From the NCBI RefSeq assembly GCF_022637415.1, contig NZ_CP093340.1:310001-374000 (forward strand): a DNA stretch of 64,000 nucleotides, written 5' to 3'. Source of the DNA: Luteimonas sp. S4-F44. GTDB taxonomy: Bacteria > Pseudomonadota > Gammaproteobacteria > Xanthomonadales > Xanthomonadaceae. The notes under the pieces were generated by a model, which saw only the letters and a program-made list of their open reading frames with translations, was not told the origin of the DNA and searched no databases. Of the stretch, positions 53,331-62,072 are shown piece by piece (the first letter of the stretch is position 1; every line of letters starts with the position of its first letter). Both the position numbers and the translations under genes were made by a program.

Positions 53331-56015
53331 ATGCCCGCCGACCGCGACGCCCGCGCCGATGCCTTGCTGGCCGATGCCGTCCGCGCGCACGGAGGGGGCC
53401 GCCTGACGGTGTTCCTGGGCGCTGCGCCCGGCGTCGGCAAGACCTGGGCGATGCTGGCGCGGGCGCGCGAGCTGCAGGCGCAGGGCCATGCGGTGCTCGT
53501 GGGCTTCGTCGAGACCCACGGCCGGGCCGATACCGCCGCGTTGCTGGACGGCCTGGAGGTGCTGCCGCGTCGGCGCCTCGCCTACCGGGACCGCTGGCTC
53601 GAAGCCTTCGATATCGACGCCGCGCTCGCCCGGCGACCGACGCTGGTGCTGGTCGACGAACTCGCGCACCGCAACCCACCGGGCAGCCGCCACGGGCGGC
53701 GCTGGCAGGATGTCGTCGAACTGCTCGATGCCGGGATCGACGTGCATACGACGGTCAATGTCCAGCACCTGGAGAGCCTCAACGACGTCGTGTATGCGAT
53801 CACCGGCGTGCGCGTGACCGAGACCGTGCCCGACAGCGTGTTCGACCGGCTGCGCGACATCCGCCTGGTCGACCTGCCGCCGCGCGACCTCATCGAGCGG
53901 CTGGAGGCGGGCAAGGTCTATCTGCCCGAGCAGGCGACGCAGGCGCTGCAGAGCTTCTTCACGCCTTCCAACCTCGCCGCGCTGCGCGAACTGGCGATGC
54001 AGGTCGCGGCCGATCGCGTCGATGCCGACTTGCGCGAATCGCAGGCCGCCCACGGGCGCGCCGGACCGGCGTTGCGACGCCGGGTGCTGGTCGCGATCGA
54101 CGGGCTGGGCACGTCCGAGTACCTGGTGCGCGCGGGCCGGCGCATCGCCGAGCGTCGCGACGCGCCCTGGACGGTGACCACCGTGCAGTCGGGGGCGCCG
54201 CCCGATGCCGAACGGCAGCTCGAGCTCGACCGCGCGTTCGCACTCGCCCGCAGTCTCGGCGCTGCGACCGAGGTCGTGCACGGCGACGAGGTCGCCGCTG
54301 CATTGCTCGACCAGGCCGAGCGCGTCGGCGCGTCCTCGATCGTGCTCGGCCGCACCCGCGAGCGCCCCGTCGCGCGCGCGTTCAACCGCACGCTCACCCA
54401 GCGCCTGCTGCAGCGGGGCGCACGCTTCGAGCTGGTGATCGTTGGCACGCCCGACGCGCGCGCGCGGGCACGTCGGGCGGGGCGCGGCGATCGCACGATG
54501 CGCGGTCGCGGCGTCGCATGGGCCGTCGGCGTCACCCTAGGCGCGGTGGCGCTGGGATGGGGGGCGCAACGCTGGCTGCACCTGGACGATCTGTCGATGC
54601 TGTTCATGCTCGCAGTCGTGCTGGTGGCCGCGCGCACGCGCATGTCCACGGCTGTGGTCACCGCCGTGCTGAGCTTCGCCAGCTACAACTTCTTCTTCAT
54701 CGAGCCGCGCTTCACCTTCCAGATCGCCGCCCATCGCAGCGTGATCACGGTGACCTTGTTCCTGATCGCGGCGCTGGTCGCCGGACGGCTGGCCTCGCGG
54801 CTGCGCCAGCAGGTGCTGGCGCTGCGCGCTGCCAATGCGCATGCGACCGGCCTGCAGACGCTCGGGCGCGAGCTCGCCGCCGCGGCCGACCTCGGCCAGG
54901 TGCTGGCGGCCGGCCGCGACGCGTTGGCGCAGGGACTGGGCGCGGAGGTCTGGATCCAGTTGGATGAGACCGCGAGCACGTCGACGCTGCCCGACGGGCT
55001 CGACCGGGCCGCGGTGGACTGGGTGCATCGCCACGGCGAGCCGGCGGGTCGCGACACCGACACCTTGTCGGCATTGCGCTGGTGGCTGCTACCGGTCCGC
55101 GACGGCGATACCGTCCACGGCGTCGCCGCGCTGCGCTTCGAGGCGCAGGCCCCGCGCCCCGGGCTGGAGCAGCGTCGGCTCGCGCAGGCGATGCTCGACG
55201 ATATCGCGCAGGCGGCCTCCCGCGTGCGCCTGGTCGGCGCGCTCGAGCGGGCCCGGGTCGAAGGCGAGACCGAACGCCTGCGCGCGGCGTTGCTGTCGTC
55301 GGTGTCGCACGACCTGCGCTCGCCGTTGGCCTCGATGATCGGCTCGGCCGGCAGCCTGGCCAGCTACGGCGAGGCGATGGAAGCGGCGGACCGGCGCGCG
55401 CTGCTGGAGACCATCGTGCTCGAGGGCGAGCGTCTGGACCGCTACATCCAGAATCTGCTCGACATGACCCGGCTGGGCCATGACGGGCTGTCGCTCAATC
55501 GCGACTGGATTGGCGTTGACGAACTCGTTGGCTCGGCGGTCACGCGGCTGCGCCGCTATCGTCCCGACGTCCGCGTCCTGCTCGATCTTGCATCCGGCTT
55601 GCCGCCGCTGTGGGTGCATCCGGCCCTGCTCGAGCAGGCGCTGTTCAACGTGCTGGAGAACGCGGCCGGATTCTCGCCGCCCGGCGAGCCGATCACGGTG
55701 GTCGCGCGCCTGTTGCCGGGCGCAGCCCCTGACGCCGGGCAGGATGTGCTGCGCATCGATGTCGCCGATCGCGGCCCCGGCATTCCCGACGAGGAGCGCG
55801 CGCGTATCTTCGACATGTTCTACAGCGTCGAGCGCGGCGATCGCGGACGCAAGGGCACCGGCCTGGGGCTGACGATCTGCCAGGGCATGGTCGGCGCGCA
55901 CGGCGGTGCAGTATCGGCGTTGCGCGGGCCCGATGGCATCGGCACGCTGATCCGGATCGAACTGCCCTTGCAGCACCCGCCCGCCCCGGAGCCCGACCAT
56001 GCCGGCGACATCTGA
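53331..56015 (+). CDS. kdpD: Sensor histidine kinase KdpD
   Basis: Predicted 894-residue membrane kinase that senses K+ limitation and turgor. The N-terminal KdpD domain (about 20-230) has the Walker A GAAPGVGKTWAML and VDELAHRNPPGS. A USP-like domain (about 245-370) follows, then four membrane helices of the DUF4118 region (about 395-490), a GAF-like region, and the kinase core with SSVSHDLRSPLASMIGSAG (His box near 660) and the G boxes DRGPGIPDEE and GTGLGLTICQGMV. It overlaps kdpE by 17 bases. Confidence 0.97.
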   Translation: MPADRDARADALLADAVRAHGGGRLTVFLGAAPGVGKTWAMLARARELQAQGHAVLVGFVETHGRADTAALLDGLEVLPRRRLAYRDRWLEAFDIDAALARRPTLVLVDELAHRNPPGSRHGRRWQDVVELLDAGIDVHTTVNVQHLESLNDVVYAITGVRVTETVPDSVFDRLRDIRLVDLPPRDLIERLEAGKVYLPEQATQALQSFFTPSNLAALRELAMQVAADRVDADLRESQAAHGRAGPALRRRVLVAIDGLGTSEYLVRAGRRIAERRDAPWTVTTVQSGAPPDAERQLELDRAFALARSLGAATEVVHGDEVAAALLDQAERVGASSIVLGRTRERPVARAFNRTLTQRLLQRGARFELVIVGTPDARARARRAGRGDRTMRGRGVAWAVGVTLGAVALGWGAQRWLHLDDLSMLFMLAVVLVAARTRMSTAVVTAVLSFASYNFFFIEPRFTFQIAAHRSVITVTLFLIAALVAGRLASRLRQQVLALRAANAHATGLQTLGRELAAAADLGQVLAAGRDALAQGLGAEVWIQLDETASTSTLPDGLDRAAVDWVHRHGEPAGRDTDTLSALRWWLLPVRDGDTVHGVAALRFEAQAPRPGLEQRRLAQAMLDDIAQAASRVRLVGALERARVEGETERLRAALLSSVSHDLRSPLASMIGSAGSLASYGEAMEAADRRALLETIVLEGERLDRYIQNLLDMTRLGHDGLSLNRDWIGVDELVGSAVTRLRRYRPDVRVLLDLASGLPPLWVHPALLEQALFNVLENAAGFSPPGEPITVVARLLPGAAPDAGQDVLRIDVADRGPGIPDEERARIFDMFYSVERGDRGRKGTGLGLTICQGMVGAHGGAVSALRGPDGIGTLIRIELPLQHPPAPEPDHAGDI

Positions 56016-56754
56016 TTCCGCTGCGCCGATGCCCGCGCGCATCCTGGTCGTCGACGACGAGCCGCAGATCCGGCGGTTTCTGGACATCAGCCTGCGCGCG
56101 CAGGGCTACCGCGTCGCGCTCGCCGAGGACGGCAGTCACGCGCTGGCGCTGCTGGCCGAAGGCGGCGCCGACCTCGTGGTGCTCGACATCGGGCTGCCCG
56201 ACATGGACGGGCATGCGGTGCTGCGCGAGATTCGCGGCTGGTCGCAGGTGCCGGTGGTGATGCTGTCGGTGCGCAACGACGAGGGCGGCAAGGTGGCCGC
56301 GCTCGATGCGGGCGCGAACGACTACGTGACCAAACCGTTCGGCACCGCCGAACTGATGGCGCGGATCCGCATGCTGCTGCGCCAGCAGGCACATGGCCCG
56401 GACGAGGCGCCGGTGTTCGACGACGGCCACCTGCACATCGACCTGGCGCGCCGCGAAGTGCGCTTGGACGGCGCGCCGCTGGCGCTGTCGCGCAAGGAGT
56501 ACGCCTTGCTGTCGATGTTGCTGCGCAATGCCGGCCGCGTGCTGACCCAACCGCAACTGCTGCGCGAGATCTGGGGACCCAGCCACACCGAGGATGCGCA
56601 TTACGTGCGCATCCTGGTCGGCAAGCTGCGCGCCAGGCTCGGCGACGATGCCGCCGCGCCGCGTTACATCGCGACCGAGCCGGGTGTCGGGCTGCGCTTC
56701 ATTGCTCTGGACGACGGCGCGACCGACGGTGCGGGCGAGCGGCGCGGCGTATAG
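55999..56754 (+). CDS. kdpE: Response regulator KdpE
   Basis: Predicted 251-residue OmpR-family activator of kdp. The receiver (about 12-125) has the acidic pair in LVVDDEP, phosphoacceptor Asp in VVLDIGLPDMDG, and Lys in YVTKPFGTAELMARI. The winged-helix DNA-binding domain ends TEDAHYVRILVGKLRARLGD and YIATEPGVGLRF. The ATG at 55999 overlaps kdpD; the Met at 56029 is an alternative start that begins just before the receiver. It probably binds the TTTACG repeats before torF. Confidence 0.97.
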   Translation: MPATSDSAAPMPARILVVDDEPQIRRFLDISLRAQGYRVALAEDGSHALALLAEGGADLVVLDIGLPDMDGHAVLREIRGWSQVPVVMLSVRNDEGGKVAALDAGANDYVTKPFGTAELMARIRMLLRQQAHGPDEAPVFDDGHLHIDLARREVRLDGAPLALSRKEYALLSMLLRNAGRVLTQPQLLREIWGPSHTEDAHYVRILVGKLRARLGDDAAAPRYIATEPGVGLRFIALDDGATDGAGERRGV

Positions 56755-56883
56755 CGGCACCGCCGCGTTGTTTCGGCGCGCCGGTTGCGGCCTGCCGTGC
56801 ACCGGACCCGCAGGCTGCACCTGGTCGTCAGACGGGCGCCGGTATGCTCTGGCGCTTCGCGATCGCCTGACCCGAGGAGTGCC

Positions 56884-57864
56884 ATGCCGAAATCGACCAT
56901 GACCGCCATCGCCATCCGCGGCGGCAAGGGTGACGCGGATGCGCTGCATCCGGTCGAACTGCCGATGCCGGTGCCGGCGGAGGGACAGGTGCTGATCCGG
57001 GTGCGTGCGGCGGGCGTCAACCGGCCTGACATCGTGCAACGCCTCGGCAGCTATCCACCGCCGCCCGGCGCGCCGGAGACGCTCGGCCTGGAGGTGGCGG
57101 GCGAGATCGTGCACGGCGCAGGTCGGTGGCGCCCGGGCGACCGGGTCTGCGCGCTGCTGGGCGGTGGCGGCTATGCGACCCACGTGGTGGCCGACGCCCG
57201 CCACGTATTGCCGATGCCGGACGGGTTGGACTGGGTCCACGCCGCCGCGCTGCCCGAGACCGTGTTCACGGTCTACGCCAACGTGTTCGAACATGGCGCC
57301 TTGCAGGCCGGCGAATGGCTGCTGGTGCACGGCGCGACTTCGGGCATCGGCGTGGCGGCGATCCAGATGGCGCGCGCGGCCGGGGCGCATGTGCTGGCGT
57401 GCAGCCGGGGCGCGGAGAAGGCCGCGCAGGCGCGCGCACTGGGCGCCGACGTGTCGGTCGATACGCGGACCGAGGATTTCGCCGAGGTCGCGGGTGCACA
57501 CGGCGGCGTCGACGTGGCGCTGGACATGGTCGGCGCGCCGACGTTCGAGGCGACGTTGCGCGCGCTCAATCGGGGCGGGCGCATCGTCTACATCGCCGCG
57601 CTGGGCGGTGCGGTGCTGGAGGTGCCGGTGATGAGGCTGATGCAGAAGCAGGCCGTCCTCACCGGCTCGACATTGCGTCCGCGCAGCGCCGACGAGAAGG
57701 CGCGCCTGGCCGAGGCGGTCGAACGGGTGGTGTGGCCGTGGATCGCCGAGGGACGGGTCCGCGCGGTCGTCGACCGCACTTTCCCGCTGGCCGACGCCGC
57801 GGCCGCGCACGCCTATCTGGAGGCCGGTGCGCATGTCGGAAAGGTGGTGCTCGAGGTCGCATAG
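56884..57864 (+). CDS. NAD(P)H quinone oxidoreductase, PIG3/zeta-crystallin type
   Basis: Predicted 326-residue medium-chain reductase without structural zinc. The N-terminal catalytic fold has VRAAGVNRPDIVQRLG, YPPPPGAPETLGLEVAGEI and GDRVCALLGGGGYATHVV. The Rossmann part has LLVHGATSGIGVAAIQMARA, which binds NADPH. The C-terminus AAHAYLEAGAHVGKVVLEV is typical of the p53-inducible-gene-3 family. It reduces quinones or enals with NADPH. GAGGAG lies upstream of the ATG, and TATGCT near 56842 could be its -10. Confidence 0.93.
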   Translation: MPKSTMTAIAIRGGKGDADALHPVELPMPVPAEGQVLIRVRAAGVNRPDIVQRLGSYPPPPGAPETLGLEVAGEIVHGAGRWRPGDRVCALLGGGGYATHVVADARHVLPMPDGLDWVHAAALPETVFTVYANVFEHGALQAGEWLLVHGATSGIGVAAIQMARAAGAHVLACSRGAEKAAQARALGADVSVDTRTEDFAEVAGAHGGVDVALDMVGAPTFEATLRALNRGGRIVYIAALGGAVLEVPVMRLMQKQAVLTGSTLRPRSADEKARLAEAVERVVWPWIAEGRVRAVVDRTFPLADAAAAHAYLEAGAHVGKVVLEVA

Positions 57865-57976
57865 GCACGCACCGGCAATCACCCGCAGCAGGCCGGCGCC
57901 GCGCGCGCGATTCCAGGCGCTCGATCGCACATGCGAGAACCGATGGCCCGCGGCTTGACCACCGGGTTGTGCCGGC

Positions 57977-58537
57977 TCAGCCGACCGGCGGCCCGTGCTC
58001 GGATCCACGACACCGCCGCAGCAAGGCTGCGCACAGCGTGCGCAAGCGGCGGTTGTCGCGGGCCAGGCGTGCGAGGACCAAGGCATCGACGCCGGCGTCT
58101 GCCGCTCGCGATGCAGGATCGAGGACATCATCCAGTGCGCAGGCGCCCGCCACCAGCGCCGCGGCATCGGCCTCTGCGCTCGCGACCCCGCCGTGTGCGA
58201 TGAGCGGTGCCACCGGGACCAGCAGCCGGTAGCCGCGCCGGTGCAGCGTGTCGATGTAGCGCGGGGCCTGGGCACTGTCGCCCAGCGCCGCGCGCAACAG
58301 CGCCACGTGCTTGTGCACCGCGTTATCGCCCAGGTCCTGCCCGGGCCAACAGGCATCGAGTAACGCGTCGGCGCTGCGGACCGCGCCGTTGCTCGCGGCC
58401 AGCGCGCACAGCACGGTCATGGTCCTGGGTTCCAGATGGCGGCGGTGGTCTGCGCGCAGCAGGCAGCCCTCTGCGGGAACGACGATCCAGTCGCCCATCC
58501 GGAATCGGCGCCAGATCGCCGGGGTCTTGTTCGCCAT
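57977..58537 (-). CDS. Winged helix-turn-helix regulator, CadC/ToxR-type domain
   Basis: Predicted 186 residues. The first 110 form a trans_reg_C winged helix (LEPRTMTVLCALAASNGAVR, ALLDACWPGQDLGDNAVHKH, LLRAALGDSAQAPRYIDTLH, RRGYRLLVPV). The remaining 75 residues are Ala-rich and helical, without the membrane helix and TolB-like periplasmic domain that most Lysobacteraceae relatives have. It is either a naturally short soluble form or a truncated relative. It has a strong ribosome binding site (AGGAGGGCGA). It is divergent from the NarL-type regulator gene. Confidence 0.85.
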   Translation of the reverse strand: MANKTPAIWRRFRMGDWIVVPAEGCLLRADHRRHLEPRTMTVLCALAASNGAVRSADALLDACWPGQDLGDNAVHKHVALLRAALGDSAQAPRYIDTLHRRGYRLLVPVAPLIAHGGVASAEADAAALVAGACALDDVLDPASRAADAGVDALVLARLARDNRRLRTLCAALLRRCRGSEHGPPVG

Positions 58538-58752
58538 TCGCCCTCCTGTGGCGCCGGCGCGGATGCCGGTGTCTTCGCGAATCCATGTCCGTTGGAACGC
58601 GCGCACGTGCGATCGGCGCGGGTCGCGCATCGGCGGATACCGTGGTGCGCCGCCGGCCCGGAAGCTTTCCGGAAGGACTTTGGGCGGGCGTGCTGGCGAT
58701 GCTCGGTCCGGGGGCGGCGCTCGCCGCGTCATCGACGCTAGGGAGGGGAGCG

Positions 58753-58842
58753 ATGATCCGGCGACGGCATGTGAACGAGGCGACCGCGCATTGGCGCGAG
58801 GTGTTGGGCTCAGGCCTGGGAATGCGCGGAGGTGCGCGATGA
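58753..58842 (+). CDS. Small 29-residue ORF coupled to the LuxR-type regulator
   Basis: MIRRRHVNEATAHWREVLGS plus GLGMRGGAR, preceded by a strong purine-rich ribosome binding site (GGGAGGGGAG, 58741-58750). Its TGA overlaps the ATG of the regulator (ATGA at 58839-58842). It is too short to classify. It may be a leader peptide that couples translation, or a small protein. Support is the ribosome binding site and the overlap only. Confidence 0.45.
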   Translation: MIRRRHVNEATAHWREVLGSGLGMRGGAR

Positions 58843-59513
58843 CGCTGCGCATTCTGCTGGTCGACGGCCAGACGATGGTGCGCGACGGTGTACGTGCATT
58901 GCTCGCCGGCGACCCACAATTCGAGATCGCAGGGGTGGCCGGCGACGGCCTGGAGATGCTGCGGCTGGCGCGGCGCCTGGCCTTCGACATCGCGGTGGTC
59001 GAGCCTGCGATGTCGGGCATGAACGGCATCGAGGCGACCCGCCGCCTGCTGGCGAGAATGCCCGAGGCACGCGTGCTGTGCCTGGCGCATGCCGGTAGCC
59101 ACAGCGCGGTCAAGGAGGCCTTCGATGCCGGCGCGCGCGGCTATGTGCTCAAGCGCGATTCGCTGGAGGTCCTGCTCGCTGCGCTGCGCGGCGTGGCCGG
59201 CGGCCGCATGGTGCTCAGTCCGGGATTGGAAGCGGTGTTCATCGATGCCTACCGCAACCGCGATGTCGGCTTGGGGCCGTCGCCGCTGACCGGACGCGAA
59301 CGCGAGGTCACCCAGCTCTATGCCGAAGGCTGGTCGACGCGGCAGATCGCCGCGCGGCTGCACATCAGCGAAAAGACGGTGGCGACGCATCGCGAGCATG
59401 TGTTCGCCAAGCTCGGCGTCATGGGCATCGCCGGCCTGACCCGCTATGCGTTGCGCGAAGGGATCAGCCGACTGGACGAAGGCGGCGCCGATGGCGCGTA
59501 CGGCGCCCGCTGA
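58839..59513 (+). CDS. NarL/LuxR-type regulator with degenerate receiver
   Basis: Predicted 224 residues: an N-terminal receiver-like domain (about 1-120), a linker, and a C-terminal LuxR helix-turn-helix (PLTGREREVTQLYAEGWSTR ... LHISEKTVATHREHVFAKLG). The receiver lacks key residues. The acidic pair is Asp9-Gly10 (LLVDGQ) and the phosphoacceptor position is Glu55 (VVEPAMSG). The switch Ser/Thr is Ala83 (CLAHAG), while Lys105 remains (YVLKRDS). Glu at the acceptor site may mimic phosphorylation, so activity could be constitutive or set by expression. No histidine kinase is adjacent. Confidence 0.9.
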   Translation: MTLRILLVDGQTMVRDGVRALLAGDPQFEIAGVAGDGLEMLRLARRLAFDIAVVEPAMSGMNGIEATRRLLARMPEARVLCLAHAGSHSAVKEAFDAGARGYVLKRDSLEVLLAALRGVAGGRMVLSPGLEAVFIDAYRNRDVGLGPSPLTGREREVTQLYAEGWSTRQIAARLHISEKTVATHREHVFAKLGVMGIAGLTRYALREGISRLDEGGADGAYGAR

Positions 59514-59899
59514 CGGTGTGCGTGCTGCGCGCGGGCTCGACGCGCCACTCGGGTGCGATGTCGCCCGAGCGGCTGCGGCTGGCACGCACACGCGCGTGCG
59601 CACTGTCGGGCAGGGCAACGGCAGAAGGCGTGTCGACATGCGGGTGCCGGCTCCGGTCTCGCGCAGCGGCGCGTGCTCGGCACTGTTGTCGCCGGTCGTA
59701 CGGCGCGCCATCGGTGCGATGCCGATCCTTGGCGACGCCAGCGCCGATGCCACGGGCGCGAACGCTGCACGCCTGCGCACACGGGCCATGCAAGGTCGGC
59801 AAGCGCGCACCGCGGTCTCGGCATCCTGCCGATGGGCCCCGGGCACGGCGTCGAGGAGGCTGCATCCATCGCACAGCGCACCCGCGCAACGAGGATGTC
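59514..59899. other. Intergenic region before the GH108 gene
   Basis: A 386-bp GC-rich stretch. No frame has family similarity. Only the ribosome binding site GAGGAT (59891-59896) of the next gene is clear. It presumably holds the promoter of the island, but I cannot place it. Confidence 0.4.
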
Positions 59900-60448
59900 A
59901 TGGCCGACTTTCAACGCTTCTTTCCCCATTTGCTGCGCTTCGAGGGCGGCTACGTCAACGATCCGGCCGACCCGGGCGGCGCGACCAACAGGGGCATCAC
60001 CTTCGCCACTTTTCGCCGGCATGCGCAGGCGTTGCTGGGCGTGACGCCCAGCCTGGATGCATTGCGCGCGCTGACCGATGCACAGGCCGCGGTGCTCTAT
60101 CGCCGGCTGTACTGGGACCCGGTGCATGGCGACGCGATCGCCCTGCAGCCGCTGGCCGAGATCGTGTTCGACTTCCACGTCAACGCCGGCGCCAATGCCA
60201 TCAAGCTGCTGCAGCGCGTGCTCAACGACTTGGGCGCGCAGCCGCGGCTGCAGGTGGACGGCGCGTTCGGCCGCGGCACGCTCGCCGCGCTCGAAGCGGC
60301 CGATCCGGTCGCGGTGTACCTCGCCTATCGCAAGGGCCGCATCGACTACTACCGCACGCTGGTCGCGCGTCGCCCCTCGCTGCAGCGCTTCCTGCGCGGC
60401 TGGCTGGCGCGGGTCGAGGCCTTTCCCGCCGATCCCGCGGCCGGTTGA
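59900..60448 (+). CDS. GH108 muramidase (phage-endolysin / ZliS-like)
   Basis: Predicted 182 residues. The family signature LLRFEGGYVNDPADPGGATN followed by RGITFATFRRHAQ lies near residues 12-40, with the catalytic Glu in FEGGY. YWDPVHGDAI and a C-terminal peptidoglycan-binding region (HVNAGANAIKLLQRVL, QVDGAFGRGTLAALE) follow. It cleaves the MurNAc-GlcNAc bond of peptidoglycan. It has no signal peptide, so it would need a holin or similar route to reach the wall. Members are phage endolysins or secretion-activating proteins such as ZliS. It is first of an island with DUF2589 and holin-like genes. Confidence 0.93.
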   Translation: MADFQRFFPHLLRFEGGYVNDPADPGGATNRGITFATFRRHAQALLGVTPSLDALRALTDAQAAVLYRRLYWDPVHGDAIALQPLAEIVFDFHVNAGANAIKLLQRVLNDLGAQPRLQVDGAFGRGTLAALEAADPVAVYLAYRKGRIDYYRTLVARRPSLQRFLRGWLARVEAFPADPAAG

Positions 60449-60484
60449 ACGCATCCCCGGCGCCTGCCGGCAAGGACTCCCGAC

Positions 60485-61036
60485 ATGACGACACAGACGA
60501 CGCTCAACAGCCTGATCGAGGCGCTCGCAGGCGCGGTGATCGAGGCGCAGGACCGGATCGAGCAACACCAGACCGCGCACCTGGGCGAGTTCTTCGACGA
60601 GGACAACCGACCCAAGAGCGTGGTGATCCGGCTGCCATCGATGCATCCCGACGCGCAGCCCGGCGATGAGGATCTCTACCGGGCGCCGTTGCTGCCGCTG
60701 GTGTCCACCAATGTGCTGCGCATCAAGGACGTCGAGATCACCTTCGACGCCGACCTGGGCGGGTTGACCGCGCGTGAAGAGCAGACGCCTGCGCGCGACG
60801 ATCCGCCCGAGCGCGCCTGGGCGCGCCGCGGCAGCGGGTCCCGGCCCTGTATCAACGTCGACACCGGCGCGGCGGTCGCTGGTGGACAAGGCTCCGTCCA
60901 CGTTGTGTTGCGCGTGGAGGGCTCCGAGCCGACGGACGGCGCCGCCAGACTCATCAACCATCTCGCGCAGACCCAGGGCGTCTTTCGCACGGTCGGCCAG
61001 AGCTGGCCGCCCGAGGAGGGCGACCTTCCGGTCTAG
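60485..61036 (+). CDS. DUF2589 family protein
   Basis: Predicted 183 residues. The N-terminal helix TLNSLIEALAGAVIEAQDRI precedes the beta-rich core: PKSVVIRLPSMHPD, YRAPLLPLVSTNVLRIKDVE and ITFDADLGGLT. The APLLPLV...IKDVEITF pattern follows the DUF2589 domain. The C-terminal half has a charged linker (EEQTPARDDPPERAWARRG) and a second beta segment (GSVHVVLRVEGSEPTDGAAR). No signal or membrane segment. Function unknown. AAGGA precedes the start. It is paired with another DUF2589 gene 21 bases downstream. Confidence 0.82.
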   Translation: MTTQTTLNSLIEALAGAVIEAQDRIEQHQTAHLGEFFDEDNRPKSVVIRLPSMHPDAQPGDEDLYRAPLLPLVSTNVLRIKDVEITFDADLGGLTAREEQTPARDDPPERAWARRGSGSRPCINVDTGAAVAGGQGSVHVVLRVEGSEPTDGAARLINHLAQTQGVFRTVGQSWPPEEGDLPV

Positions 61037-61057
61037 CGGACTTCAAGGAGCAATGAC

Positions 61058-61687
61058 ATGGCAAACGAACTCGTCAACATTTCCGATCAGTTCCAAGGGT
61101 TGCCGATGGGCGATCTCATCGGCGGACCGCTGAACGCGGCCTGCGATGCGCAGGTCCGGCTTGCGCAGGCCACAGCCGATTTCATCAAGGTGATCGGCTT
61201 CCTGCCGCCGGCCGATCCGGCGAACGACCCCACCGGCGTCGGCGACACGCGCACCGCCACATTCCGCTTCAAGCGGCCGGTGGACAGCATCGATCCGGCC
61301 AACCCCGACATCCACGAAGAGGAAGTGGAACTGGAGGTGCCGCTGCTGGCGATCGTCAAGGTGCCCAACCTGTCGATCAGCACGGTCGACGTCACTTTTG
61401 ACATGGAGGTGAAGTCGTCGTTCTCCAGCAAGGACAGCACCGACGCCTCGGCGAGCCTGGACGCGACGATGCAGGTCGGCTGGGGGGTGTTCAGCGCCAA
61501 GGTCCGCATCCAGGGCTCGGTCGCCACGCACAAGGAGAACACCCGCTCGTCGGACAATTCGGCCAAGTACCACGTCAACGTGCACGCCGAGGACAACGGG
61601 TTGCCCGAAGGTCTGGCGCGGGTGCTCGACATCCTGCAGACGGCCTGTGCGCCGAGAAAGATCAGCGCACCGGTGCCGGTGACCTGA
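61058..61687 (+). CDS. DUF2589 family protein
   Basis: Predicted 209 residues with the full DUF2589 domain: FQGLPMGDLIGGPLNAACDA, QVRLAQATADFIKVIGFLPP, TATFRFKRPVD, VELEVPLLAIVKVPNLSIST, VDVTFDMEVKSSFSSKDSTD and AKVRIQGSVATHKENTRSSD. No signal peptide. AAGGAG lies seven bases upstream of the ATG. The N-terminal helix looks amphipathic. Function unknown. Two paralogues side by side suggest a hetero-complex; this is inference. Confidence 0.9.
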   Translation: MANELVNISDQFQGLPMGDLIGGPLNAACDAQVRLAQATADFIKVIGFLPPADPANDPTGVGDTRTATFRFKRPVDSIDPANPDIHEEEVELEVPLLAIVKVPNLSISTVDVTFDMEVKSSFSSKDSTDASASLDATMQVGWGVFSAKVRIQGSVATHKENTRSSDNSAKYHVNVHAEDNGLPEGLARVLDILQTACAPRKISAPVPVT

Positions 61688-61811
61688 TCGCATCGCGCCC
61701 GCGCCGCGTGCGCGGGCGCACTTTCGCAGCGATCGACATGGAAGGCGGGACGCCGATGACGGCGACGCCGTCCGGCGTCGATGGCCGCCGAACCCGCACC
61801 GGGAGCATCCG

Positions 61812-62072
61812 ATGTTTGATCTGAGCGAGGTGAAGTTCGTCAAGCGCATCGTCGTGGGCACCGACAATCCCACGCGCATGCGCACCGACGAGGAAGTCGA
61901 GGCGGCCCGCGCGCTGCTCAATCGCTGCCTGACCGACGCGCCGCGCGGCAGCATCGTCGGGCTCGAGAAGAGCTTCACCATTCTCCAGGTCGGCGAGCAT
62001 CAGGTGGTGCTGCAATGGCTCTGCTACCACGTCGGCTTTCCGCGCAAGCCCGCCTGGATGGAGGGCGCCTGA
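61812..62072 (+). CDS. Small hypothetical protein of the DUF2589 island
   Basis: Predicted 86 residues, no signal or membrane segment. MFDLSEVKFVKRIVVGTDNP, TDEEVEAARALLNRCLTD and GLEKSFTILQVGEHQVVLQW are the main segments. GGGAG precedes the ATG, and the next gene begins directly after the stop. I do not recognise the family. Confidence 0.72.
   Translation: MFDLSEVKFVKRIVVGTDNPTRMRTDEEVEAARALLNRCLTDAPRGSIVGLEKSFTILQVGEHQVVLQWLCYHVGFPRKPAWMEGA

Noticed and set aside
56785..56883. Upstream extension of the quinone oxidoreductase frame from 56785
   Set aside because: GAGGAG precedes the ATG at 56884, and the family N-terminus begins there.
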